DNA of 64,000 nucleotides from Lysobacter luteus (GCF_907164845.1 NZ_OU015430.1:2687001-2751000); one strand, 5' to 3'. Counted from the first letter of the stretch, positions 1 to 11,151 are shown. Translations and numbers: made by a program. Notes: generated by a model not told the origin, from the sequence alone.

Positions 1-484
1 GAACCTGGAGGAACTGGCCGACTGGTTCGACGGCGCCTCCGACCGCCGCGGCGGTGCCGGCCCGGGTGAGCTCGCCGCCCAGCTGGCGCTGCTGTCGCAC
101 GCGGACAAGGGCGACGCCGGCAACCAGGTCCGGCTGATGTCGCTGCACGGCGCCAAGGGCCTGGAGTTCCGCTACGTGTTCATCGTCGGTGTCGACGACG
201 GCAACCTGCCGCACGAGGCGAGCATCGAGGAAGGCCGCATCGACGAGGAGCGCCGCCTGCTCTACGTCGGCATCACCCGCGCCAAGGAACAGCTGTGGCT
301 GTCGTACTCCAGGCAGGCGCAGAAGTGGGGCGACCTGCTGCGACTCAAGCCGAGCCGCTTCTTCGACGAGCTGCCGGCGGACGAGGTCCAGCGCGACGGC
401 GCCGATCCGGTCGCGGACGCGGCGCGCAAGCAGGAGCGCGCCAAGGCCGGCTTCGACGCGATCCGGGCGTTGCTGGACAGCTGA
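1..484 (+). CDS. rep: ATP-dependent DNA helicase Rep, C-terminal part (5' end outside window)
   Basis: Only the last ~160 codons are present; the frame is open from base 2 and ends with TGA at 482-484. The sequence shows the end of a superfamily 1A helicase: a motif V segment (SLHGAKGLEF, about codons 47-56) and motif VI (YVGITRAKEQLWLSY), which bind DNA and contact the nucleotide. The family unwinds DNA 3' to 5' and helps replication forks pass protein blocks. The segment NLEELADWF just upstream and the early end after motif VI, without a long UvrD-type tail, favour Rep over UvrD. That choice is inference, since the N-terminal Walker A region is not visible. Confidence 0.85.
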   Translation, partial: NLEELADWFDGASDRRGGAGPGELAAQLALLSHADKGDAGNQVRLMSLHGAKGLEFRYVFIVGVDDGNLPHEASIEEGRIDEERRLLYVGITRAKEQLWLSYSRQAQKWGDLLRLKPSRFFDELPADEVQRDGADPVADAARKQERAKAGFDAIRALLDS

Positions 485-843
485 TTCCGCCGCCGCGGCC
501 ATGCTGCGGCGCATCAAACCGGTAATCCCGGCATCCGGGCGAACGCGTGCTGCCGCCCCGTAGGCACTGTCGCGAACGTCGCGCGGTGACGCCATGCGGC
601 AGCGTTCTGTTCACTTCGTTGTCGTGTTCGTGATATCGCTATGGGCAACGCGGACGTCGTCGACGGCCGCGTCGTCGTACTGGCCGCCGCCGGTCCACCG
701 TTCGCGGTGACACGGCAACGCCCCCGCGCTCCTGGTCCATGAGGGACCGCTGTGTTGCGCGGGGACGGGCGGACAGGTCGACCTGGGGAGAGGCACGCCA
801 GCAGGCGCGCGCTCTGAATGGACGCACACATAGGGAAATCACC
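485..843. other. Intergenic region between rep and the adhesin gene
   Basis: No convincing gene is visible in these 359 bases. The least GC-rich stretch is about 603-645 and is the likeliest place for the adhesin promoter, but I could not fix a convincing -35/-10 pair. A 12-bp perfect palindrome, CAGGTCGACCTG, lies at 774-785, about 60 bases before the chosen adhesin start. The adhesin frame is open upstream to an ATG at 739, but that extension lacks signal-peptide character and is treated as untranslated. Confidence 0.4.
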
Positions 844-3800
844 ATGCTCGTCTCCAACAGCGCGCCTGCGTTGCGCGCTTCTGCACTTTCCGCACGCCCG
901 TCGTCCGGGCCACATACGCGGCTGACGCCGCTCTCACTGGCTCTGGCCACCGCGCTTTCGCTGGCGGCACTGCCGGCGACCGCCGCCGAGGTCTGCCTGA
1001 CCGACGCTACCGCCCCGGCCCTGGCCGACGGCGACAAGAGCCTCGCCTGCGGCCGCGGCGGGATGGCGATGGGCGAGGCCGCCACCGCGGTCGGTGCGGG
1101 CAGCAAGGCGTTCGGCTACAAGGTTTCGGCCTTCGGCGCCGGCAGCAGTGCCACCGGCTCTGCCACCACGGCGATCGGCGCCGACAGCCGGGCCGTCAAC
1201 GTCAACGCCACCGCCGTCGGAAGCGGCAGCAGCGCCGATGGCATCAACGCCTCCGCGGTGGGCGCCGGCAGCAGCGCGACCGATTACGCCGCGTCAGCGT
1301 TCGGCACCAACAGCCAGGCCAGCGGCTTCTACTCGTCCGCGCTCGGTGCCGGCAGCACCGCCAGTGGCATCAACAGCACCGCGGTCGGCTACAGCGCCAG
1401 CGCGAGCGCGGCCAACGCCGTCGCCCTTGGCGGCGGTTCGGTCGCCGACCGCGATGACAGCGTGTCGATCGGCAGCGAAGGCGCCGAGCGCCAGCTGACC
1501 CACCTCGCCGCGGGCACCGAGGCGACCGACGCGGTCAACCTCGCCCAGCTCGAGGCGGTGGCCGACGTCGCCGATGCAACCGCGCGCCAGTTCAAGGCCA
1601 GTGGCGAGGCCGAGGCGATCGTCGACGGCGAGCAGGCGGTTGCCGTCGGCGCCGACGCCTACGCGGGCAGCGACCGTGCGACCGCGATCGGTTCGGCCAG
1701 CAGTGCGTTGGGCCTGGGCGCGTCGGCGTTCGGTTCCGGCGCGTTCGCGCTCGGCGACTACGCCAGCGCCAATGGTTTCAACGCGGTAGCCGAAGGCGCC
1801 AACAGCGTCGCCAACGGCAGCCAGGCACAGGCGACGGGGGACTCGTCGACCGCGCTGGGCGGCCAGCTGTATGTCGAGGACGAGGACGGCACCGTCCTGC
1901 TCGACCAGTCGACCGTCGCCGCGGGCGAAGGCGCGACCGCGCTCGGGGCCGGGGCACAGGCCGCTGGCGGGTTCGGCACCGCCGGCGGCGCGGCGGCCAG
2001 CGCGGCCGGCGTGCAGGCAAGCGCGGTCGGATTCAGCAGCAGCGCCGGCGGCGACGGCGCCAGCGCGTTCGGCGGCTTCAGCAGCGCCTCCGGCTTCCTG
2101 TCCTCGGCGCTGGGCTATGGCGCGGTCGCGTCAGGCGAACTGGCGACCTCGGTCGGCGCTTCGGCCGAGGCCAGCGGCGCCAGCAGCACCGCGATCGGCG
2201 AGGCCAGCATCGCCTCGGGCAACGAGAGCACCGCGGTCGGTGGCAGTGCGGCCGGGCTGTTCTCGACAGAGGCCAGCGGCGCGCAGGCATCCGCTTTCGG
2301 CAATGGCGCCTGGGCCAGTGGCGACTCCAGCAGTGCGATCGGCTGGCTGAGCACGGCCGAGGCGACCGGCTCGACCGCGCTGGGCGCGGCATCGTGGGCG
2401 GCGGAAGCCGACTCGACCGCGCTGGGCTACGGCGCCAACGCCGAAGCGGCCAACAGCGTCGCGCTCGGCGCCGGTTCCGTGGCCGACCGCATCGACAGCG
2501 TGTCGGTCGGGATCGAAGGCGGCGAGCGCCAGATCACCCACGTCGCCGCCGGCGTCGAGGACACCGACGCGGTCAATGTCGCGCAGTTGCGCGAACTCGG
2601 TGAAATCGCCAAGTCGACCGACATCCACTTCGAGTCGACCGGCGCCGGTGAGGCGATCGTGCTCGGCGAGGAGTCCATCGCCGCCGGTGCGGACGCCCTG
2701 GTCGAAGGGGACTACAGCAGCGCGTTCGGCTCGGCCAGCAGCGCGATCGGTGCGGGCGCGGGCGCGTTCGGATCGGGAGCTTTCGCACTTGGCGACGGCG
2801 CCACCGCGACCGGCTTCAACGCGCTGGCCGACCACGGTGACGCAAGCGCTTACGGCGCCGGCAGCCAAGCCACCGCCGCGGGGGCCACCGCGGTGGGCAG
2901 TGGTTCCATCGCCACCGGCGGCGCCAGCGTCGCGCTGGGTTCGCAGGCGCAGGCCACCGGGACCGGCACGCTGGCATTCGGTAGCCAGTCACTGGCCAGC
3001 GGGGATGCGAGCGTGGCCACCGGCTTCATGAGCCAGGCCAGCGGCGCGTTCTCCGCCAGCTACGGCGCCGGGACCCGTGCCACCGGTGACTACAGCTACG
3101 CCGCCGGCGGCATGTTCGACCTCGGCGCCGTGATCGGATTCCCGCCGGGCCAGATCGTCATGCTCACCGCGGCCCACGGCATCGGCGCGACCGCGCTGGG
3201 CAACGGCGCGGTGGCCGGTAGCGAGTACTACGAGTCGATCGGCGACACCGCGGTCGGAAGCCTGACCGTCGCGGACGGCGGCTACTCCACTGCACTGGGC
3301 TTCGGCGCGACCGCCGGCGCCGACAGCAGCGTGGCGATCGGCACCAACGCCTACGTCAACGACGACGCTTACGACAGTGTCGCGCTCGGGGCCGGGTCGC
3401 TGGCCGACCGCGCCAACACGATCTCGGTCGGTAGTGCGGGCGACGACTACAACTCGGCGTTCCAGCGGCAGATCACCAACGTGGCCGCCGGCACCGAGGC
3501 CTTCGACGCGGCCAACCTTGGCCAGCTGCAGTCCGTCGCGGCGGTGCTGGGTGGCGGCGCCGGCTTCAGCGGCGGCGTGTTCGCGCCACCCAGCTACTTG
3601 ATCCAGGGCAGCAGCTACGGCGACATCGGCAGCGCGTTCGCCGCGGTCGACCAGCGTTTGAGCGCACTGGCCGAGGAGATCGACGGGATCCCCGGCAACC
3701 GTGACAGGAAACCCGTGCCGCCCCGGCGTGGCTCGACCACGACGGCCGAATCGGAGCCGTCGTCGCCGGCCACCGGTACTGCCGGCGTGGCGGGGCTCCC

Positions 3801-4350
3801 GGCGGCGGACACCCCGGCCACGGGCATCGGCCACGGAAGCGCCGGCGCCAACCCGGTACAGGCCGGCGACGCCGGAACGCTGGCGAGTGCGCAGGGCTAC
3901 ACCGACCACGCCACTGCGCAGGCGTTGCAGTCAGCCAACGGTTACACCGATGCCGCGGCGGTTCAGACCCTGCAGTCGGCCAATGACTACACCGACACCA
4001 CCGCCACGCAGACGCTGCACTCGGCCAACGCGTACACCGACAGCCGCTTCACCCTGCTCAACGACGACTTCACCGCGCTGCGCGGCGAGGTCGACTCGCG
4101 CTTCAACCAGCAGGAGCACCGCATCGACCAGATGGGCGCGATGAGTGCGGCGATGGTCAACATGGCCACCAGCGCGGCCGGCATCGACACCGACAACCGC
4201 GTCGGCGTCGGCGTCGGCTTCCAGAACGGCGCCACCGCGCTGTCGCTGGGTTACCAGCGGGCGCTGTCGGAGCGGGCCACGGTGACCTTCGGCGGCGCCT
4301 TCAGCGGTGACGACACCTCGGTCGGCGCGGGCGTCGGCTTCGGCTGGTGA
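844..4350 (+). CDS. YadA-like trimeric autotransporter adhesin
   Basis: A 1168-residue surface adhesin. The start at 844 places an extended signal peptide (hydrophobic LALATALSLAALPATAA, about residues 31-48) at the N terminus; an ATG at 739 would add an unlikely leader. The passenger consists of many 14-residue-like head repeats of the form A(V/F)GxxSxAxG. These are interrupted by three neck motifs: DAVNLAQL near residue 225, DAVNVAQL near 580 and DAANLGQL near 890. A Pro/Ser/Thr-rich linker (about 950-1000) is followed by a stalk with 15-residue repeats and a C-terminal YadA anchor (about 1075-1168) ending in W. In this family three chains form one 12-stranded outer-membrane barrel that exports the head and stalk. 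The family role is attachment or aggregation; the ligand here is unknown. Two large internal segments look duplicated. Confidence 0.93.
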   Translation: MLVSNSAPALRASALSARPSSGPHTRLTPLSLALATALSLAALPATAAEVCLTDATAPALADGDKSLACGRGGMAMGEAATAVGAGSKAFGYKVSAFGAGSSATGSATTAIGADSRAVNVNATAVGSGSSADGINASAVGAGSSATDYAASAFGTNSQASGFYSSALGAGSTASGINSTAVGYSASASAANAVALGGGSVADRDDSVSIGSEGAERQLTHLAAGTEATDAVNLAQLEAVADVADATARQFKASGEAEAIVDGEQAVAVGADAYAGSDRATAIGSASSALGLGASAFGSGAFALGDYASANGFNAVAEGANSVANGSQAQATGDSSTALGGQLYVEDEDGTVLLDQSTVAAGEGATALGAGAQAAGGFGTAGGAAASAAGVQASAVGFSSSAGGDGASAFGGFSSASGFLSSALGYGAVASGELATSVGASAEASGASSTAIGEASIASGNESTAVGGSAAGLFSTEASGAQASAFGNGAWASGDSSSAIGWLSTAEATGSTALGAASWAAEADSTALGYGANAEAANSVALGAGSVADRIDSVSVGIEGGERQITHVAAGVEDTDAVNVAQLRELGEIAKSTDIHFESTGAGEAIVLGEESIAAGADALVEGDYSSAFGSASSAIGAGAGAFGSGAFALGDGATATGFNALADHGDASAYGAGSQATAAGATAVGSGSIATGGASVALGSQAQATGTGTLAFGSQSLASGDASVATGFMSQASGAFSASYGAGTRATGDYSYAAGGMFDLGAVIGFPPGQIVMLTAAHGIGATALGNGAVAGSEYYESIGDTAVGSLTVADGGYSTALGFGATAGADSSVAIGTNAYVNDDAYDSVALGAGSLADRANTISVGSAGDDYNSAFQRQITNVAAGTEAFDAANLGQLQSVAAVLGGGAGFSGGVFAPPSYLIQGSSYGDIGSAFAAVDQRLSALAEEIDGIPGNRDRKPVPPRRGSTTTAESEPSSPATGTAGVAGLPAADTPATGIGHGSAGANPVQAGDAGTLASAQGYTDHATAQALQSANGYTDAAAVQTLQSANDYTDTTATQTLHSANAYTDSRFTLLNDDFTALRGEVDSRFNQQEHRIDQMGAMSAAMVNMATSAAGIDTDNRVGVGVGFQNGATALSLGYQRALSERATVTFGGAFSGDDTSVGAGVGFGW
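3880..4044 (+). repeat. Tandem 45-bp repeats encoding 15-residue stalk units
   Basis: Within the adhesin gene, units starting at 3880, 3925, 3970 and 4015 encode variants of (L)xSAxxYTDxxAxQx. The 15-residue period matches the right-handed coiled-coil stalk of YadA-type proteins. The fourth unit is incomplete and runs into the anchor region. The copies differ at the DNA level, so this is an old array and not a fresh slippage product. Confidence 0.8.
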
Positions 4351-4403
4351 TCCGCGCCGACCACGCAACCACACGTTCGACCAATCAACCAAAAGGAATG
4401 GAA

Positions 4404-6296
<1,893 letters not shown>

Positions 6297-6337
6297 CGCA
6301 CGAGAGGTCATGTGTGGTCGCAGGGACGCGGCCAGAT

Positions 6338-6364
6338 GCCCCGGCTCCGGCCGGGGCTCTTATT
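6338..6364 (+). terminator. Rho-independent terminator after the S8/PPC protease
   Basis: An 8-bp GC stem (GCCCCGGC, loop TCCG, GCCGGGGC; 6338-6357) is followed by TCTTATTT. It lies 41 bases after the protease stop on the + strand. Confidence 0.8.
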
Positions 6365-6403
6365 TGGAAGGTTGCCGGCGCGTGGTCGCCGTTGCGGCCC
6401 CCA

Positions 6404-6434
6404 CAAACGACAGGGGCGGCCGAAGCCGCCCCTG
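6404..6434 (-). terminator. Rho-independent terminator for the autotransporter protease
   Basis: Read on the minus strand, a 10-bp stem (arms CAGGGGCGGC and GCCGCCCCTG) with a stabilising TTCG loop occupies 6411-6434 and is followed by GTCGTTTGTG. It lies 24 bases beyond the stop of the minus-strand gene. Confidence 0.75.
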
Positions 6435-6457
6435 CCGCTACCGCACGAACCGGTGGA

Positions 6458-9400
6458 TCAGAACTTCAGCGAGTACCGCACGTTGGCGCCGTGGTCGCGG
6501 GCCTCGTCGGCGTACTGGCCGCTGTAGCCGAACTCCAGCAGGCTGCGGGCACCGAACCGTGCGGCCACACCGGCTTCCAGCACGGTCGAGCGCTCCGCCA
6601 GCGGCGCGCCCGTCACGGTGAACGCAGTGCCGTCGTCCCACGCGTGCACGCCCTCGGCCACCAGGTCGCCGGAGGCGTGGCGGTAGCCGAGGCCGCCGCG
6701 CAGGTGCAGGCCGCTCGCCGACTGCTGCGCACCGCCGAGGCCGACGTCGAAGCGGACGCCGACCGTCGACAGGGTCGCGCGGGTCTCGGCATCGCTGCCG
6801 GCCAGCGCGGCACTGCCGCCGTCCTCGACGAACCCGTCGGTGTCCACGTCCACGCGCGCGACCTGCAGGTAGGGCTCCAGCGTCCAGGCCTGGCGACCGA
6901 ACGCGTATCCACCCTCGATGAAGGCCTGGGTGGTGGTGGCGTCGTACTCGGTGTGCAGGAACTGGTCGACGTCGGCAAAGGCCACGTAGCGCTCGCCGTC
7001 GATCTCCTGGTCGGCGCGGGTCAGGCCGGCGCGCAGCGACAGCCCGCCCCACTGGTTGCCGCCGTACACGCCGAGGTGGCGCTGCTTGACGTCGCCGCTG
7101 GACGCACGCGCCCGCAGGTCGATGTCGGTGCGGCCGGTGCCGCCCAGCGCACCGACCTGCCAGCCACCGGAGAAACGGTGCTCGATGCCGACGAGTACAC
7201 CGTTGGCGTCATGCTCGACACGGCCGGTGTTGGCGTCGCCATGGATGCTGCCGCCGCTCTTGAACGCCTCGGCCCATGCCGTCGTCGCCGGGGCATCGTC
7301 GTCGAGCGCCGACAGGACCGGCGTGGTGCGCGCAAGCGCGGCCTCGCGCACCATGCGGGCGTCCTCCACCAGCACCGCGCGTGCGGCGGGGTGGAACTCG
7401 CCGCCGAGCAGGTCGAACGCGCCCTGTGCCTGTTCGGGGAACAGCTGCACGAGCGAGCCGAGCAGCGCCGCGTCATCGGCCATCGCATCGGCCGCGCGCG
7501 CCACCGAGCGCTGGTTGGGCGTGGTGGCGGCCTCGGCCAGCGCCATCGCGCGGACCACGTCGAGCGTCACTACGTCGGCGCCGTAGCCCAGGTTGAACCC
7601 CAGGAACGGCGAGAACGCGCCACGGCTCACGCCGGCGAACGTGCCGTTGACCGCGGAGGCCTCGAGCAGGGTGTAGCTGGCGCCGATGTCGAACACGCCC
7701 GGAGTGCCGAACAGCCGCACCGTGCCGCCCTGCAGGTCGGCGACGCCGCTGACCGAGATCAGGTCGGCGCTGCCGCTGGCGCCCAGCTCGGCGTCGAAGT
7801 ACGAGCCCGCCAGCTGGGTGTAGTCGCCGGCGACGGACAGCGTGCCGATCGAGTTGCCCGGCGCGATGGTGCCGGCGACGACCGTGCTGCCGACCGTGCC
7901 AATGCCACGCAGGCCACCGCCACCGTTGACCCGCAACGCGCCCGACTGGGTGCCGTCGACCTGCAGCCAGCCGCCGTTGACTGTCGCCGCGTTGGCGAGC
8001 ACGCCGCCGGCCGCGACCCAGGCCAGGCCACCGTCGACCACGGTGTCGCCCAGTGCGTTGTTGCCGGTCAGCTCGAGCACGCCGTCGGTGACGGTCAGGC
8101 CGGCAAAGCTGTTGTCGCCGCTCAGGCGCAGCCAGCCGATGCCCGACTTGGTCATGCGGCCGGGGCCGCCGATGTCGTTGGTCCAGTCGTCCCACGCCTC
8201 GCCTTCCCACACCTTGGCGCCGCCGGCGCGGCGGTCCATGACGATGTCGGTGTCGACGCGCAGCTGGCCGTAGCCCTCCATGCCCTTGCGCAGGTCCATC
8301 AGGCCCCAGCCGTAGAGCTCGTCGACGCCCGCGGCGCCCATGTCGCGCGCGGTGGTCAGCAGCACGTCGCGGATCTGTGCGTTGTCCAGGTACGGGTAGC
8401 GCTCCATCAGCAGCGCAAGCGCGCCGGTGACGTGCGGCGCGGCCATCGAGGTACCGGTGTAGTAGGCATAACCGAGCTGGCGGTTCGGGTCCTCGAACTC
8501 CAGGGTCAGGCTGCCGTCCTCACCGACCACCACTTCACCGCTGAGCTCGCCCCAGACCACGCTCGAGGCGATCATCGTGCCCGGCGCGGTGATGCACCAG
8601 TCCATGCTCAGGCCGCAGATGTTGGACGAGCCGTCGATCTCGCCGTCGAGGTTCATGTTGGCGACGCTGAGCCAGTAGGCCTCCAGCTCCGGCAGCCAGC
8701 GCGGCAGCGTCGCGGTGACGCCGGCGTAGTAGCCGGTGCCGTTGCCGGCAACGCCATCATCGCCGCCGTTGCCGGCGGCCCAGACCTGCAGCATGCCGTG
8801 GTCGCGCGAACCGGCCGCGTAGGGTTCGAAGAAGCCGGCACCCAGGGCGTCATAGACGAAGTCGGCGAAGCCCGCCGAGTCCAGCGGGATGGTGAAACCC
8901 CAGCTGTGGTTGATCGCGCGCACGCCGTTGGCGGCCATCTGCGCGTACATGTCGGCCAGCGCTTCGTCACTCGGGCTGGTGCCGTGGACATTGCTGTCCA
9001 GCCCGTTGGGGCCGAAGAAGTATTCGTTGAGGCGGTTGGTGAACAGCTGCGCCGAGACCAGGCCGGAGCCGAACGCCACGCCGTGCATGCCGCTGCCGTT
9101 CCGCGCGGCGGCCATGGTGCCGCCGACGTGGGTGCCGTGGGCGTTGTATTCCAGGTCGAGCGCGTTGCCGCTGCCCCACACGTAACCATCGGGCGCCAGA
9201 TAGCCCTCGACCGAGGCCTGGCCGCCATCGGAATAGAAGCAGCCCCACAGATCGGTCAGGTTGCTGCAGCCCGGGTCGCCGAACTTCAGGCCGATGTGGT
9301 CGCCACCGGCGAATTCCGCGTGGTCCAGCGCCACGCCACTGTCGAACACGCCCAGGCGGATGCCATGGCCCGTCAGGCCACGCGCGTAGGCGTACTCGGC

Positions 9401-9604
9401 GCCGATCGCGCCCAGGCCCCAGTCGGCCATGAACTCGTCGGTGCGCCAGCTGGCGGCATCGCCGACCTGGCCGGGGTCTTCTTCAGGCGCGGCGTCCTGT
9501 GCCATTGCCGGCAACATGGCGCCCGCCAGCAGGCAGGTGGCGATGGCGCGGCAAAGCGAAGAGCGGGAAAGGCCGGAGTGGGAACGTGGTGCGTGCTTGC
9601 TCAT
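6458..9604 (-). CDS. S8 serine protease autotransporter
   Basis: A 1048-residue protein made of a signal peptide (ATCLLAGAMLPAMAQ), a subtilisin-like passenger and a C-terminal outer-membrane beta-barrel. The start at 9604 has AAGGA seven bases upstream and directly precedes the signal peptide; the frame is open further upstream but without such features. Catalytic residues are Asp88 (VFDSG), His156 (HGTHVGG) and Ser386 (GTSMAAPH). Residues about 500-660 are Gly/Asn-rich beta-helix repeats of the autotransporter-associated type, and the last ~280 residues form the barrel, ending LKF. Family members cleave themselves or other proteins at the cell surface. It is convergent with the S8/PPC protease, so two secreted subtilases and an adhesin lie together. 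Confidence 0.93.
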   Translation of the reverse strand: MSKHAPRSHSGLSRSSLCRAIATCLLAGAMLPAMAQDAAPEEDPGQVGDAASWRTDEFMADWGLGAIGAEYAYARGLTGHGIRLGVFDSGVALDHAEFAGGDHIGLKFGDPGCSNLTDLWGCFYSDGGQASVEGYLAPDGYVWGSGNALDLEYNAHGTHVGGTMAAARNGSGMHGVAFGSGLVSAQLFTNRLNEYFFGPNGLDSNVHGTSPSDEALADMYAQMAANGVRAINHSWGFTIPLDSAGFADFVYDALGAGFFEPYAAGSRDHGMLQVWAAGNGGDDGVAGNGTGYYAGVTATLPRWLPELEAYWLSVANMNLDGEIDGSSNICGLSMDWCITAPGTMIASSVVWGELSGEVVVGEDGSLTLEFEDPNRQLGYAYYTGTSMAAPHVTGALALLMERYPYLDNAQIRDVLLTTARDMGAAGVDELYGWGLMDLRKGMEGYGQLRVDTDIVMDRRAGGAKVWEGEAWDDWTNDIGGPGRMTKSGIGWLRLSGDNSFAGLTVTDGVLELTGNNALGDTVVDGGLAWVAAGGVLANAATVNGGWLQVDGTQSGALRVNGGGGLRGIGTVGSTVVAGTIAPGNSIGTLSVAGDYTQLAGSYFDAELGASGSADLISVSGVADLQGGTVRLFGTPGVFDIGASYTLLEASAVNGTFAGVSRGAFSPFLGFNLGYGADVVTLDVVRAMALAEAATTPNQRSVARAADAMADDAALLGSLVQLFPEQAQGAFDLLGGEFHPAARAVLVEDARMVREAALARTTPVLSALDDDAPATTAWAEAFKSGGSIHGDANTGRVEHDANGVLVGIEHRFSGGWQVGALGGTGRTDIDLRARASSGDVKQRHLGVYGGNQWGGLSLRAGLTRADQEIDGERYVAFADVDQFLHTEYDATTTQAFIEGGYAFGRQAWTLEPYLQVARVDVDTDGFVEDGGSAALAGSDAETRATLSTVGVRFDVGLGGAQQSASGLHLRGGLGYRHASGDLVAEGVHAWDDGTAFTVTGAPLAERSTVLEAGVAARFGARSLLEFGYSGQYADEARDHGANVRYSLKF

Positions 9605-9712
9605 GCGGGTCCTTGCGTGTGAACGAAAAACGCCTGCCGGTACCTGGATCAGCGCCGGAAGGATGCGAATGGAGCGCGCGGCGTACATCCCCGTGCCGGA
9701 CGCGAACCCCGT

Positions 9713-9741
9713 TGTATACGTGAACAAATTGTGAATGTCCA
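9713..9741 (-). promoter_or_regulatory. Sigma-70-like promoter for the autotransporter protease
   Basis: On the minus strand TGGACA (-35) is separated by 17 bases from TATACA (-10), inside the most AT-rich patch of the divergent intergenic region. A start near 9706 would give a leader of about 100 bases. The spacer contains two GTGAA copies (+ strand, 9720 and 9731), 11 bp apart, a possible activator or repressor site. Confidence 0.55.
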
Positions 9742-9828
9742 CGCGTTGAAACTGCGACGCAGGCCTCGCTCCGGACCGCCCCGGGGCGTCGTTAAACTGG
9801 AGCGCTTCCTGAGCCACCGGGCCACCCC

Positions 9829-10710
9829 ATGCGCATCCACCTGCTGTCCCCGCTGCTGATCCTGCTGGTCCTGCCCGCGTGCCGGCACACCGCGCCGCAG
9901 GCCCCCCAAGACCGCCCCGCGGCGGTGACGGTGGCGGCCGACGACAACCTCAACGCCGTGCTGTGGATGCAGGCTTCCGCCGAGTACCGCGCCGCCGCGC
10001 TGCAGACCTGGCGCGCGGCCACCGACCGGCTCGACGACGCCCTGGCCGACCCCCGGTGGGATGCACTGCTGCCAGCCGAACGCGGCAACCCGGCCATGGG
10101 GTTGCCGCCGGCGGTGATCGTCGATGTCGACGAGACCGTGCTGGACAACTCGCCGTACCAGGCGCGGCTGGTCCTCGACGGCGGCGAGTACGCCTCGGCG
10201 ACCTGGGCGGCGTGGGTCGACGAGCGTCGGGCGACGCCGATCCCGGGCGTCCTCGCGTTCGCACAGGCGGCGCAGGCGCGCGGCGTCACCATCGTCTACA
10301 TCAGCAACCGCACCGAGGCGATGCAGGACGCGACCCTGGACAACCTGCGCGCGGTCGGCCTGCCGGTCGCCAGCGATGCGGTGTTCCTGGGCAAGGGCAC
10401 GGTGGTGGAGGGATGCGCGTCGGCCGACAGTGGCGACAAGGCCTGCCGCCGCCGGCTGGCCGGACGCGACTACCGGGTGCTGTTCCAGTTCGGCGACCAG
10501 CTGGGTGATTTCACCGCGGTCGAGCCCAACACGCCGGATGCCCGCGCCGCCCTGATGGCGACCCACGGCGAATGGTTCGGCGAGCGCTGGTGGATGCTGC
10601 CCAACCCCAGTTACGGCGACTGGCAGCCGGCTGTTTTCGACAACGACTGGGGCCAGTCGCCCCAGCAGCGGCGCGAAGCCAAGCGCAGGGCGCTCGACCC
10701 CGCCCGCTGA
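9829..10710 (+). CDS. HAD-family acid phosphatase lipoprotein, e(P4)/5'-nucleotidase type
   Basis: A 293-residue periplasmic or outer-membrane lipoprotein. The N terminus is a lipoprotein signal ending in the lipobox LPAC (Cys about residue 18). The first HAD motif is DVDET at residues 99-103, with the two aspartates used for phosphoryl transfer and metal binding. YISNRTE near residue 160 is the second motif, with later Lys/Asp motifs further on. Length and domain layout match the lipoprotein e(P4) family, which dephosphorylates nucleotides such as NMN and 5'-AMP outside the cytoplasm. Here the substrate is inferred. It is divergent from the autotransporter protease; TAAACT at 9793-9798 is a possible -10 element. 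Confidence 0.85.
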   Translation: MRIHLLSPLLILLVLPACRHTAPQAPQDRPAAVTVAADDNLNAVLWMQASAEYRAAALQTWRAATDRLDDALADPRWDALLPAERGNPAMGLPPAVIVDVDETVLDNSPYQARLVLDGGEYASATWAAWVDERRATPIPGVLAFAQAAQARGVTIVYISNRTEAMQDATLDNLRAVGLPVASDAVFLGKGTVVEGCASADSGDKACRRRLAGRDYRVLFQFGDQLGDFTAVEPNTPDARAALMATHGEWFGERWWMLPNPSYGDWQPAVFDNDWGQSPQQRREAKRRALDPAR

Positions 10711-10713
10711 CAG

Positions 10714-11151
10714 TCAGGTTTCCAGCGCGGCCAGCGCGTCGGCTGGCAACGGCAGCAGTGCCCAGAACGCGACGTTGCGTTCGCGCCAGTCCTCCGCCGC
10801 CTCGTTGAGGATCGACAGCAGGGTCGCGAACGTGTCGTCGTCCGCCTCGCGCAGGCCACCGATCTGTTCGACCATCAGCAGGTAACCGGGCGCCGGCCAC
10901 CACGCCAGGTCGCCCAGGCTGTCGGCCAGCGCGTCCCAGTTGCCGCCGAACCACGATGGAAACTGCAGGCCGCGCGCCAGCCGGGCGAGCAGTTCGGTCT
11001 TGTCGCCGCAGCCGGACAGGTCGATCCGGGCGACCCCGAAGTCCAGCGCGGTGCCGGCCTGGGCCATCGCGGCGGTGTCACGGTCGTCGATGAAGTACGC
11101 GCCGGACTGCACCGGGTCGGCGAGCAGTGCGCGCAGGTCGATCGCATTCAT
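10714..11151 (-). CDS. Barstar-family ribonuclease inhibitor
   Basis: A 145-residue cytoplasmic protein of the barstar family. The core is recognisable: IDLSGCGDKTELLARLAR followed by FPSWFGGNWDALADSL, which matches barstar's Asp-containing helix that plugs the ribonuclease active site, and a C-terminal strand region. Barstar is about 90 residues; the N-terminal ~40 residues (SGAYFIDDRD...) are an extension common in proteobacterial members. Its ATG overlaps the stop of the upstream ribonuclease gene (ATGA), which argues for coupled translation and for a cognate pair. It would protect the cytoplasm from the ribonuclease before export. Confidence 0.9.
   Translation of the reverse strand: MNAIDLRALLADPVQSGAYFIDDRDTAAMAQAGTALDFGVARIDLSGCGDKTELLARLARGLQFPSWFGGNWDALADSLGDLAWWPAPGYLLMVEQIGGLREADDDTFATLLSILNEAAEDWRERNVAFWALLPLPADALAALET

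Noticed and set aside
6314-9622. A 1102-codon + strand frame opposite the autotransporter protease
   Set aside because: It is the antisense of a gene with a full catalytic triad and barrel; the frame has no motif.
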